Shown here in pieces: positions 1 through 10,547 of a stretch of DNA of 64,000 nt; position 1 is the first letter of the stretch, and every line of letters starts with the position of its first letter. Origin of the DNA: Apostichopus japonicus (lineage: Eukaryota; Echinodermata; Holothuroidea; Aspidochirotida; Stichopodidae); the NCBI RefSeq assembly GCF_037975245.1, contig NC_092583.1, forward strand, positions 15,793,264-15,857,263, in the 5' to 3' direction. Under the pieces are notes generated by a model. The model did not search any database. It was not told the origin of the DNA and saw only the letters and a list, made by a program, of their open reading frames with translations. The position numbers and the translations under genes are program-made.

Positions 1-109
1 CTAAATTATCACTGAGCCCGGAATGGAACGCGAGATAAACAAGGCGTAGTTAAATATGGTGTTATGTTATATCAATTAGTTCATGCAAGTCTACTCTGAC
101 GGTGCTGTG

Positions 110-545
110 AGATAGGATACAGTGTAACGGGGCGGGATTGGGGGTGAAAGGGTGCGATGAGGTGTGGTAGGGTGCGATGGGGTTGTAGAAGGGTGAGATT
201 GGGGTGTGATATGGGTGCGATTTGGGTGTGTGGCATGGTGCGATTTGGGGGTGTGATATGGGTGCGATTTGGGGGTGTGAAAGGGTGCGATGAGGTGTGG
301 TATGGGTGCGATGGGGTGTGAAAGAATGAGATTGTGGTGTGATATGGGTGCGATTGGGGTGTGGTATGGGTGCGATTTGGGGGTGTGGTATGGGTGCGAT
401 GAGGTGTGGTATGGGTGCTATGGGGTGTGGTAGGGTGCGATGGGGTGCGATTGGGCGTGATATAGGTAAGATGGGGGGGGGGGGTGGTAGGTTGTGATAG
501 GGTGTGATAGTGTGTTAAGGGGAATGGAGTGCAGTGGTTTGGGAT
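110..545. repeat. G-rich degenerate minisatellite
   Basis: Repeated blocks such as GGGTGCGATTTGGGGGTGTG and GGTGTGGTATGGGTGCGAT follow one another with varying length. The plus strand is almost free of C, so the strand asymmetry is extreme. A 169-codon open frame on the minus strand (His/Thr/Pro-rich) is only the translation of this array. The first 109 bases of the window hold nothing recognisable. Confidence 0.85.
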
Positions 546-1390
546 GGGATGGGTGGGATTGCGATTGCTTTTGGGGAGCCTTTCCTTCAAAGAGTGAGTG
601 AGAGAGGGGAGGGAGGGATTGACAGGGAAGCGAAGGGGAGAGAAGGTAAGGAGAGGGACTAGGGGGTACGAATACCAGTGGCTGTCCTACAAAAAGTTTG
701 AGGAACTTAAAACAATTCTTTAGGTATTATAAGTACAAAGTTATAATATTGTAAGGTATTTCATATTCTTTCGTTATAGATAAATAGGTCATCATAAATT
801 ATTAATAACATACGGAACTTCTCCGTTCTGTCTATTATGCTTATTACCAATTCAAAGAGAATGACTTACAATTAAAATAATATGATATTAGAATTTTTTT
901 CAACAGCTACTTAACATGCAATTCCGATGTTGTTTTTCATATATTGTGAATTTTAAAATTGAATCCAATTAAATTTCAATCAAACCTGCTAACACCTCTC
1001 TAACAAACTATTTGAATAAGTTACGGCATTATGAGACGTTTTGCCCGTCTCAGCTGTATCATATTTTGGAAAATGCGCAAAATTTCATATCAAAATTATT
1101 TTCTTTTCCTTACTTCGAAAAAAAATACGTTTGAAGTTAACCCTAATTAAATATTATATTTGCTTTAGGGTTTGAAATTTTAGAATGGACGCTTATATAA
1201 AGTGGTACAAAATAATACGAAACTTTCACCCGGAAGGTATGTTTGCCGCCTTATGATGGGAATATATAACTAAGGAAACTGCGATGATTTAAATACAGGA
1301 TGGCAAATTGTTATCAAAGTAATCACTTGAAGGACTATTTCGCTTTGAATTAAAGAAAACGAGATATGGAACGTTAAGTTGAATCATTTT
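546..1390. other. Intergenic, no gene seen
   Basis: A GA-rich patch (about 586-660) is followed by AT-rich unique sequence. I see no coding exon, RNA gene or transposon end here. Confidence 0.6.
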
Positions 1391-2640
1391 GCTTGACGAC
1401 TGTGCCTCATTCAGTCAGTCCGTCCGTCACTCCGCGATTCAGTAAATGAGTCAGTCGGGCAGTCAACCAGTCAGTTATTGAGTCAGTCAGTTAATCAAGC
1501 AGTGATATAGTTATAGTAACACAGTCAACCAGTCAGCTAGCCAGTCATTCAGCCAGCCAGCCAGCCAGTCATCAATCAATTAAAAGACATTTCAATAAAA
1601 ACAAATAAGTCAGTCAGATAGTCAGCCAATCGATCATTCAATCAATCAATCTGTCAATCAATCAATCAGTCAGATCGTACTTCAGTTAGCTATCCAGCCA
1701 TTCAGCCAGCCAGCTAGTCCTCAATCAATCACAAAGTCATTTCAATGAAAAAAATAAGTCAGTCAGTCAGTCGGTTAGTCAGCCATTCAATCAATCAATA
1801 ATTCAGATCGTAACTCAGTCAGCTAGCCCAGTCATTCAGTCAGCTAGTCAGTCATTCAGCCAGCTAGTCATCAATCAATCGCAAAGTCATTTCAATCGAA
1901 AACTAAGTCATTCAGTCAGTCAGCTAGTCAATCATTCAACCAATCAATAAGTCAGATAGTAACTCAGTCAGCTAGCGCAGTCATTCAGCCAGCTAGTCAT
2001 CAATCAATCGCAAAGTCATTTCAATCGAAAACTAAGTCAGTCAGTTAGTCAATCATTCAATCAATAATTCAGATCGTAACTCAGTCAGCTTGCCCAGTCA
2101 TTCAGTCAGCTAGTCAGTCATTCAGCCAGCTAGTCACCAATAAATCACAAAGTAATTTCAATCGAGAACTAAGTCATTCAGTCAGTCAGTTAGTCAATCA
2201 TTCAATCAATCAATAAGTCAGATAGTGACTCAGTCAGCTAGCGCAGTCATTCAGCCAGCTAGTCATCAATCAATCACAAAGTCATTTCAATCGAAAACTA
2301 AGTCATTCAGTCAGTCAGTTAGTCAATCATTCAATCAATCAATAAGTCAGATAGTGACTCAGTCAGCTAGCGGAGTCATTCAGCCAGCTAGTCACCAATA
2401 AATCACAAAGTCATTTCAATCGAAAACTAAGTCAGTCAGTCAGTTAGTCAATCATTCAATCAATCAATAAGTCAGATAGTGACTCATTCAGCTAGCGCAG
2501 TCATTCAGCCAGCTAGTCATCAATCAATCACAAAGTCATTTCAATCGAAAAGTCAGTCAGTCAGTCAGTTAGTCATAAAATCAGCCTGTCAATCATCAAT
2601 CAATCAATTACCCAAACATCCATCTTTCAATAAAATAAAA
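1391..2640. repeat. CAGT/CATT tetranucleotide array with higher-order repeat
   Basis: The array is built from CAGT, CATT, CCAG and CAAT tetramers. From about 1,725 onward a higher-order unit recurs, marked by CAAAGTCATTTCAATCGAAA, near positions 1,731, 1,881, 2,010, 2,147, 2,277, 2,406 and 2,532, giving spacing of roughly 126-150 bp. Later units match each other closely, which points to unequal exchange of the composite unit rather than slippage of the tetramer alone. Confidence 0.9.
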
Positions 2641-5359
2641 TGGTAAGCTCTCCTCCCCCTACCACACTCTCCTATGATATACTTACACTTCCGGTAACAT
2701 GTTTACAGAAACGACTGAAGTGAAATCTTATCTTGACATATAATTTAATTATAGCTACATTATAAATTCTAAATAACTTTTAACTTCGTTTAGTGAAACT
2801 GACCTATCATTTACATTCCTCACTTTTCAAGACCGCTTTAAATGACCATACAGGCTTAAAATCAACTCGTCTCTCTTATTATATTGATCAACCAGGGAAA
2901 TATGAAGTATAGGCCGGGATGTCACTCTCGCTATGCCGTTGCTCCCGGGCCGCTATTAAAACGGCCCCATCCGGCTGACGAAAGTTTGAATCGTGCATGA
3001 ATTTTTGATGTAGATTGTTTGTCACTTGTGTCGCATCGTCACTGGTATATGTTATTGAAGGTTATCTCTCATGTAACGGTTAAGTACCGTATATAAAATA
3101 TAACCTTATACGTGATTGTGTTAGATCTGTCACGTCACTTGTCACGTGTCGTGTCGGGTGCCTGGCAATTCTGTAATCGATCGGCTCTGAATATTAAAAC
3201 AAAAATGCAAAGTTTATTTTAAATTGTTTTGTGGGGTGCGTATGAAAACTTTGCTTTGCGTATAGTTAGCTGTATGTCTTGTTGATGTCGTTCGTGTTAC
3301 TGAGCTTATAAAATACGCCCGGCCGGTTCTTTGGTGTAAGTTAAATTATGATAAAAGCAAAATGGAACAACGATAGGCTCTTGAGGGGAATGAACAAACT
3401 CCCCAGTCCTTTACGTCACACCTGGTCGTGTCAACCAACTAAAATAAAAAATAAGTTCTATGCGATGACACAAGTATGAATAAATGTTTCTGGGAGAAAC
3501 AAATTTCAGAATTGAATGAACTTATTCACTATTTTACATTTCACCGTTATTTCAAGAAATAAACAATCTCTCCTTAATATGAAAAAAAAGTTTTATTTTA
3601 ATATGATTACTATTTCGAACCTTTTGTTGTAAAATTGCCAAAAATAATAAAACTGCACCCAAGAAATCGTTTTGCAATTTCCACTCCTTCACGCAATACC
3701 GGTTTAGGTATACATCTACGCAACAGGATGCCCATTCTGGGCTTCCGTACTTTCAATTCCTCATAGTTCAACGCAGTATGCGTTTTCGCAAATGACTGTC
3801 TTTGCTCACATTTAGACATCTTATGATTATGGAAAGCAAAATTGAAATTACAAAATAAAATAAATTAAAACTTATAATAGATACATTTAGACATTGTTGT
3901 TTATTTTCACAGCCACAAGCTAAGAGGTTTTACGATAATTGCATGGAATGAATGAAACCAATAACAAGAAAGAATATATAAAAGAAACACAAAACAGATT
4001 TTTTTTGCCCCCTCAAGAGCTGATGAAAACAGAAGTACAAGCAGCTGCATGCTGGTAAATAAATGAGTTATTCAGACAGCTCAAAATATTTAAAGCTTAC
4101 AAAACTTCTGGAGATTTAACCGTATTCAAAGATATATCCTTCCTGTGCACTTTAAAGTAGTATACACATCTGCGTGCACCTTAAACGATGACCCATAATG
4201 CAATGGCAAATTGCGCCAACAACATAGGGTGGGGTGTGGAGGATTGGGGGGGGGGTATTTCATAAAGTTTGCCGAATGACACTACAGTGATGTCATACCA
4301 CACGTAATTAATTTCTCCATTGACTGCGTCACTGAATTCGTCACTTTCCGAACACAAGAGTTTGACGCTCACCTTACCGTTCGATCATGAAGGGGCCCCA
4401 TCAATGTTTACAGTCTACGAGAAGCATTAGTCGTAATTTGGACGTGACGACGGCCCATTAAAAAGCTTTTCTTCTTTACCCGAGGTAAGGGATACGGTAC
4501 CTTTATACTACTATAGATACGATACCGCGTGAAAGCTTCTTGATCCGAGTGGATCGCCGTTACGGGTGCTATTCCGCTGGCTGAAAAGTTATTTTGAGTT
4601 GAGTAGATTTGAATATTTCAATGTACATCTATTGTTACGTCACATATCTATGTATATATGAATCAATGTACATATATTAATATATATATATATAATATAT
4701 ATATATATATTCTTCTCGTGCAAGTTTACGATGTACGGTGTGCCTCGTATATACTGCACCTGTAAACATTGGTTACGAGTTCGACTCCTTGAGTATTAAC
4801 GAGTTTAAATAACATTTCTGTATAAAGAATAGAGTACTTAGAAGTCCAGAACTCTCTCCATCATTAAGTAACCTTGCTCCATTTTTTTAAGAGGATTCAA
4901 TAAGTCGAATTTGAGATTAAATATCGGATCGATTGACTTATTTATCAATCAAGCGACCAGTGTTCGGTCACGAACCCGTTCGGACAGAAGAAAGAATCCG
5001 AATTTGTTTTTGAAATTAGTTAACGAGAAACACAGATAGGCCTTAGCAAAAGAAGAACGGATCACCATTGTTACTTGTAAAGAACATTGTTGCCCAATTA
5101 TTTCATCATAATTTAAACTTGAAAAATTGTTCTTGTTTTTGGTTTTAGTTTTACAGCTCAAAGTTGTCCATTAAAACACATCAAATCAAAACAATTTTTT
5201 TTTTTGCTCAGGCTAGCTATGATGATTAGAGTAGCAAATTATGGTCTACGGAGTGTTATTACTTTACCATTTCTTTCTTTCAGATTGTGTGTTATAGCCC
5301 AGAGATTTTAAAGTAACCTTCACATCATGAATATTCAACATAAGAATAATTTTCAGCAG
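2641..5359. other. Intergenic, AT-rich, no supported gene
   Basis: Mostly unique AT-rich DNA. A short TA microsatellite lies near 4,676-4,711 and a G run near 4,244-4,253. A 69-codon minus-strand frame at 3,610-3,819 has no recognisable domain and no splice context, so I do not call it a gene. Confidence 0.55.
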
Positions 5360-5558
5360 CCAGTTGGGACAATTTCCTAATGCTAATACCTCTCTAAACT
5401 GTACTCCAGTATCATGCTTCAGAGCACAGGTTTTGACAGAACAACAGTTCCTAACCTTGATCTGATAGAAACATGATATTCATACTGCTCGTACTGACAA
5501 TATGAGTGCTCTGAAGCAGGACATGACACTACAGTATAGAAAAAATTGTCCCAACTGG
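5360..5558. mobile_element. Foldback MITE, copy 1
   Basis: A 199-bp element with perfect 16-bp terminal inverted repeats: CCAGTTGGGACAATTT at 5,360-5,375 and its reverse complement at 5,543-5,558. The interior is also loosely inverted: CTTCAGAGCAC on the left answers GTGCTCTGAAG on the right, so the whole element could fold back on itself. There is no coding capacity, so it would depend on a transposase elsewhere. A related copy lies at 58,567-58,942 inside a VPS8 intron. The target duplication is unclear and the superfamily is not assigned. Confidence 0.8.
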
Positions 5559-7629
5559 GTGGATTTTCATTCCTTTAGAAAAAACAAAACAATGCATGTA
5601 ACATTTAATCTGTCAATGTTCCGAAGTAACTGTGTTCTTCATAATTGTAGGACGACTTAAGATACAAATTACGTATACACCAGTGAACGACATTACCCAA
5701 CAATACCTTTATAGTAGCAGACACCCCTCCCCCACCCTCTACCCAAGAGTGATTTACTTATTTTTCAACTCTGAGAAACTGATGTTGTGCTTTTTTCAAG
5801 TTGCAGAGATACAAAAACAATAAATCAGGTAAATATTATCAATAAAAAAAGTGGAAAATGGAATGGAATGCATGTGTGCATTATAGCTGTTTCGCGGGAA
5901 ACTCTCGATCGTTTTAATTAATTACAAAGACGTACCGCTATAAACAATAACAGCTGTAATTATAATGTTGTGATCTAATTATCCATTTCGCTGATTGCAT
6001 CTACTCATTAGTAACGGTACACCCACAAACAATAGTCTACTCTGCTTTCCTTAAGGGAACCAGCAGGTTAATGTGAGAGGGGGTCGGGGTGGGGGGGGGT
6101 CGGAACTTATCGCAGAATTGGGTGTACTGTTCAATATTCGAGACACATCTATATATATCTATATCTATATATATATATATATATTCATAGTAGGGAAATC
6201 CAGACAAAATAAAAAAAATGCCTTGAGCGCCCTCAAAGAAGAAAAAAAACCAAGATTTCTGACTTTAAGATTTTGTTGCCTTCACTTGGAATGATCGGGG
6301 GTAAGCCCCCCCCCCCCTGTTAATTACCGCTATATGCATCTTAAGATGTAATGGGGAAAAACTATGATCTGTATATGTCACGCACTTTTCCACTCACACT
6401 TGCAAGTAAAAGAATAATAAAAAACTTCAGTTTTTTTTCAAGAGTATTATACACGAACCAGTACCAACCGACTGAAGGTGGGTCCGTACCCAGGAGTTTC
6501 TACTGGAGGGGAAGGGGAGCGTTAAATAAAGATGTGGACCATTGCATCGAACACTGTCCCGGGAGGGGTCTATTTCTGTACAATTAAGGGTAGTTAGGTG
6601 CAAAATTGTGCTTATATTTTACAATCATGTCAATTTGTTTTGTGACAATTTGACGAAGTGTTTACTTCCCACCCCCTCCCCCTACCTCGTTCCTCGAGAT
6701 CTCCTCTAGCTCGAAATCTTAAACGGTCATGGTAATTAAAATTGCATGAGACATGATAGTATGACATGTCACATGAAAAATTCTACCTATATATGCTCTC
6801 CCGGGCGATAGAAAGTGACGAATTTAGTGTGTAAGTCAATGGAGCAATTAATTTTGTTACGGTATCTGAATACGTCAAGAGTCAACTATACTGGTGTGAA
6901 TATATTCCAGCATAAGATCTGACATACTATAGTTAAACAAAACTAAAACAACTTTACAAGGAATTCATTCTGTATGTTTTTGGGTCCTAAACGTACTATA
7001 ATTTCCTTTGGCATGTCAATTGCGTTAGTACACTATCGTGGTAGACGTTGCGCCTGTTCGGAAATAGCTATATGTGACTTCTATCGATATATATAAAATA
7101 CCTAGAATCCGGCATAGACACGTCTGCAACCTCCCACGCTAAATGTTACATTCCAATTATCTACAAACGTTTTGAACTGACTAAACGTTAAACATAGCAC
7201 TACTTATAAGAATACTTTCCAATGAAAAAAGTCCAATACATAAGATATAATGTATCTACATGTCTGTTCTTCCCTCTCGACACCATTAACGGTCGTGTTT
7301 ATTCTTAGAACAAAAAGATACTTAATGACAGTTAATCAACGTGTTTTTTATGATCTTATTTTACGGGTAACAGTTAAAAATAGTTGTTATTGTCTCTAAA
7401 TGCATAAACATCTCCATTTACAAGTTAAACTTAGTCCCCATTGTAGTGCAATTATCTGTTATGAATAAATAAAAAACAATTACTTCAGTCTTCAAATAGC
7501 GGAGGATTCTCTCGAAACTGTAAAAATGAAACATCCTTTGCATGACTTAGATCAGAAGTACTCTGACAACTTTCCTTGAAACTGCAATTTTTTAAGATTT
7601 GTAGTTTTCACATTATTTTACACATTTCA
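5559..7629. other. Intergenic, no gene seen
   Basis: AT-rich sequence with a TA/TATC microsatellite at about 6,150-6,184 and G or C homopolymers near 6,090 and 6,308. No exon or RNA gene is supported. Confidence 0.55.
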
Positions 7630-8365
7630 TGTTACAAATTTCAATTTTTAGTAATATTTTCCGATTTCTTGTAGCTCTCAATTTTCTTATCAGTCGTTCG
7701 CATATTAGTTCATGTACTCACACACATTCTTTACAAACTTATAATTGTAGATCCCGTTTCCTCTGTTGTTGCAGTTCACATTTATATGTATTCACAATTC
7801 CCCTGCTACTATAGTTCACAGATATGTATTCACATTTGTCCATGTAACTGTAGTTCACATATTAGCACATGACGTCACATTTCTTTTGTGTCTGTAAATA
7901 ACTTTGCCCTGCTACTACAGTTCACATATATATGCATTCACATTTCCTTTGTGCATGTAGACCACTCTCTCCTGCTACTGCTAGTTCACATTTACATTTC
8001 CCCTGTTACTGCAGTTCACATATATGTATTCAAATTCCCTTGCTCCTGTAGTTCACATCATATAAAGGTATTCACTCTTTCCACGATACTATCGTTCACA
8101 TACTAATGCATACACTCACATTATTATTTCTACTGCTACTGTTGTTCTTATGTTAATGTAGTCACATATTTTCCCCCTGTAGTAACCTTATAGTATACAT
8201 ATTAATGCATTTAGGCCTAATCACATTCCTTTGTACACTATTGTTCTTAATTTTCCTGTTACTGTATAGGTCTCATGTAAATGCATCAACTTTACATTGT
8301 TAGTGTAGTTAACGTGTAAAGATATTAGTTTACGCTTCCCTTGTGACTGTACATGCACTTCATAT
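7630..8365. repeat. Degenerate GTTCACAT minisatellite
   Basis: A unit of very roughly 35-50 bp containing CTGCTACTG.AGTTCACAT followed by TATGTATTCACATT recurs many times with strong divergence. Open frames in it are translations of the repeat. An old, decayed tandem array is the simplest reading. Confidence 0.7.
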
Positions 8366-9490
8366 ATACAATGTATTCTCATTATCTTTGAATTTCGCAT
8401 TAACCCCTTGAACAACCTCATGTGCAAGGCAAAAATTAATTAACCGAACAAATTACACAAGCATGACTTTCTATAATCCCAACACCCCCCAGCCCCAACC
8501 CCCCCCCCAAAAAAAAATCAACAAAATAAATAGGTTCTCGAAATTATTTAGTATTGATGATTTTCTTTTTCTTTGATGAATGACTTTAGGAGAAATATTA
8601 CTTCTCTGAATCACATAGCCGTAGTATAGCAGGAATCTATGTGCTTTATTGAAGTATTTACCAATGTATATTATATTATTTCTTGTATTATATTATATGA
8701 TTGTTGTATATTTAATGAGAAAAAAACTGCGGTTATTGTTTGATAGGTATCCTGGTACCTTAAATTCTGGGATTAAGCTTCGTCTTTAGAGAGACAAAAG
8801 ATACAAATCAAACAGTTTTTAATTAAGATTTTAACTAATTAATGAGCTTCTTTTTTCCCTTTAAATGACCCATATCAAATTATGTTCTAGGAGCCACTTA
8901 ACGCGTTGTATAAAATATACAATGTTGTTTCAATAAACATGAAACATCAAACGTAGAATTACCTACTTGGATATATAAATGTATAATCCATCAAATTATT
9001 TATCATTTCTTTTAAAAAATTCAAAGAAGATAAAAAGAAAAGAAAACATTGTCAAACAAAAAGACAGAATCTGCAATACTTACCAGTAAAATATCCTCAT
9101 TTGATCTTTCCCACAAACAATGTCCTGAACGGCGTTCCAAACGTGAAAATAACAAAGCACACAGACACACACAAACAAGTTCAAATGTTCCTTCCAGTCA
9201 ATCATTTCAACGTCTGCGTCAGAAAAACGTTCAGAGCACAAATATAAACTGATGATAGAATTAGCGCCCTCTATTTAATAAAGCTTACAGTTCAAATCGG
9301 GTGGAAATGTACACAAACCTTGTCAAATTAGCTCGAGCACTTTCATCAGTTGTAAACCATCACCTGACATATTCAATTGTCATTCGAATTGTCAATGTTT
9401 AAACTGAAAAAGGTGGAGCACTTGCAATATGTCTGAGCGAAATTTTAATGAGTACTCACCGATCGTGTTAAATTTATAAGTATCTATAAT

Positions 9491-9495
<5 letters not shown>
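8366..9495. other. Intergenic, no gene seen
   Basis: AT-rich sequence with a C-run followed by an A-run near 8,500. A 67-codon plus-strand frame at 9,049-9,252 has no recognisable family and no supporting context. Confidence 0.5.
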
Positions 9496-9524
<29 letters not shown>

Positions 9525-9680
9525 ATTGAAATCGTAATGAGTTGGAAAATCAAGAACAGTGAAAAAACTTCCAGCCTCCACCGGGATTCGAACCCGGGCC
9601 TCCCGCTTTATATGCGGACACCCTAATCACTAGGCTATGGACGCTGATTGTATGTCCAGAGGTTCGAAACCGGTAAGGAA
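9494..9680 (-). mobile_element. tRNA-derived SINE, copy 1
   Basis: Read on the minus strand, a tRNA-like head (9,574-9,644) is followed by a short unrelated tail containing TTTTTTCACTGTTCTTG and ends in a long TA microsatellite (9,494-9,520 on the plus strand). The same arrangement recurs about 370 bp away (9,880-10,052), including bases upstream of the tRNA head, so both copies cover more than the tRNA. The internal pol III promoter boxes are intact. A local duplication of one insertion is also possible because flanking bases match beyond the tRNA unit. Confidence 0.75.
9574..9644 (-). tRNA. tRNA-like sequence (SINE head), anticodon AUA
   Basis: A 71-nt minus-strand sequence has an A-box (TAGCCTAGTGATTAG), a B-box (GGTTCGAATCC), a T-arm of CCGGG/CCCGG and a five-pair anticodon stem around the loop ATATAAA, giving anticodon AUA. 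The acceptor stem GCGTCCA/TGGAGGC has one mismatch. AUA would read Tyr UAU, but eukaryotic tRNA-Tyr is normally GUA with an intron, so this is more likely a SINE head or tRNA pseudogene than a working tRNA. Confidence 0.55.
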
Positions 9681-9879
9681 GGTCGTAATTCCACTGTAGG
9701 CGTTTGTCACCTGTATCGAACAATACTAGTTCTGTTTTTGATGACATATTTTGCCTTACTCTAGAGATCAAACATGATTCTAACCAACTCGAAGTCATTT
9801 GTGATTCCTAAAACCGGATCTCGAAAGACATACTTTGAACAGACTTTATGTTAGTGAAATGGAGGTAAGCGACAAAGCC

Positions 9880-10052
9880 AAATGAATATATATATAATTG
9901 AAATCGTAATGAGTTGGAAAATCAAGAACAGTGAAAAAACTTCCAGCCTCCACCGGGATTCGAACCCGAGCCTCCCGCTTTATATGCGGACACCCTAACC
10001 ACTAGGCTATGGACGCTGATTGTATGTCCAGAGGTTCGAAACCCGGTAAGGA
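9880..10052 (-). mobile_element. tRNA-derived SINE, copy 2
   Basis: Nearly identical to copy 1 from AATTGAAATCG through the tRNA head to the segment GAGGTTCGAAAC. Differences seen include one base in the T-stem (CCCGAG against CCCGGG), one in the D-arm region (CTAACC against CTAATC) and one extra C near the right end. It again begins at a short TA microsatellite on its plus-strand left side. Confidence 0.75.
9946..10016 (-). tRNA. tRNA-like sequence (SINE head), second copy
   Basis: Same 71-nt cloverleaf-compatible sequence as at 9,574-9,644, with anticodon-loop ATATAAA and intact A and B boxes. The T-stem carries one substitution that weakens a pair. Read as part of the SINE, not as an independent tRNA gene. 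Confidence 0.5.
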
Positions 10053-10139
10053 CTATGTTCAGACTTATACCCATAGTTCAAGGAAAGTAGAACAGTTACT
10101 AAAACTGTGAGGCATTAGACACATGAACTCGGTTACTAA

Positions 10140-10544
10140 AGGCCCGGTCACACTACAGCGATATTTTATCGGAGTACGGTCCGATTTTTCCGATTTTAGG
10201 CCGAAGAGTGAGGTTTGTAGTAGTGAATGTAATGAATGCAGTGGAATATTCGAATACCTACTCCAAATCTGAAGGGTTCTGGAACGGACTACATTCTAAA
10301 GTGACGTCACATCGAAAAACGATAAAAATCGGAAGAGAAATCGGATAGCTATCCGATAAAAGGAAACGGAGTCAATATCAAAAGTTAGGAGAGGGCTATT
10401 CCACATCGGAATGGCTCAACAGATAGCAAATCAGGTCCTTTATCACTGTGGCTAGAAGACCCGAACGAAAAACTGGCTGTTTCGATTCCTCCGGGAAAAT
10501 TGGATAGTATTCCGATAAAAAATCGGTATAGTGTGACCGGGCCT
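10140..10544. mobile_element. MITE with AGGCCCGGTCACACTA ends and TAA target duplication
   Basis: A 405-bp non-coding element starts with AGGCCCGGTCACACTA and ends with its exact reverse complement. Homology continues imperfectly inward (GCGATATTTTATCGGA against CCGATTTTTTATCGGA). Both ends are flanked by TAA (10,137-10,139 and 10,545-10,547), a 3-bp duplication of the type made by PIF/Harbinger transposases. The superfamily is an inference from the duplication only. Multiple internal CCGATTTT/ATCGG words make the interior self-complementary. Confidence 0.85.
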
Positions 10545-10547
10545 TAA

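Noticed and set aside
81-590. 169-codon minus-strand frame, His/Thr/Pro-rich
   Set aside because: Translation of the G-rich minisatellite with no non-repeat domain.
3610-3819. 69-codon minus-strand frame MSKCEQRQSF...
   Set aside because: No recognisable family, no evident splice partners, and such lengths are expected by chance in a window this size.
9574-10016. Functional tRNA-Tyr genes
   Set aside because: The AUA anticodon, the acceptor-stem mismatch, the lack of the usual tRNA-Tyr intron and the shared non-tRNA tail favour SINE heads.
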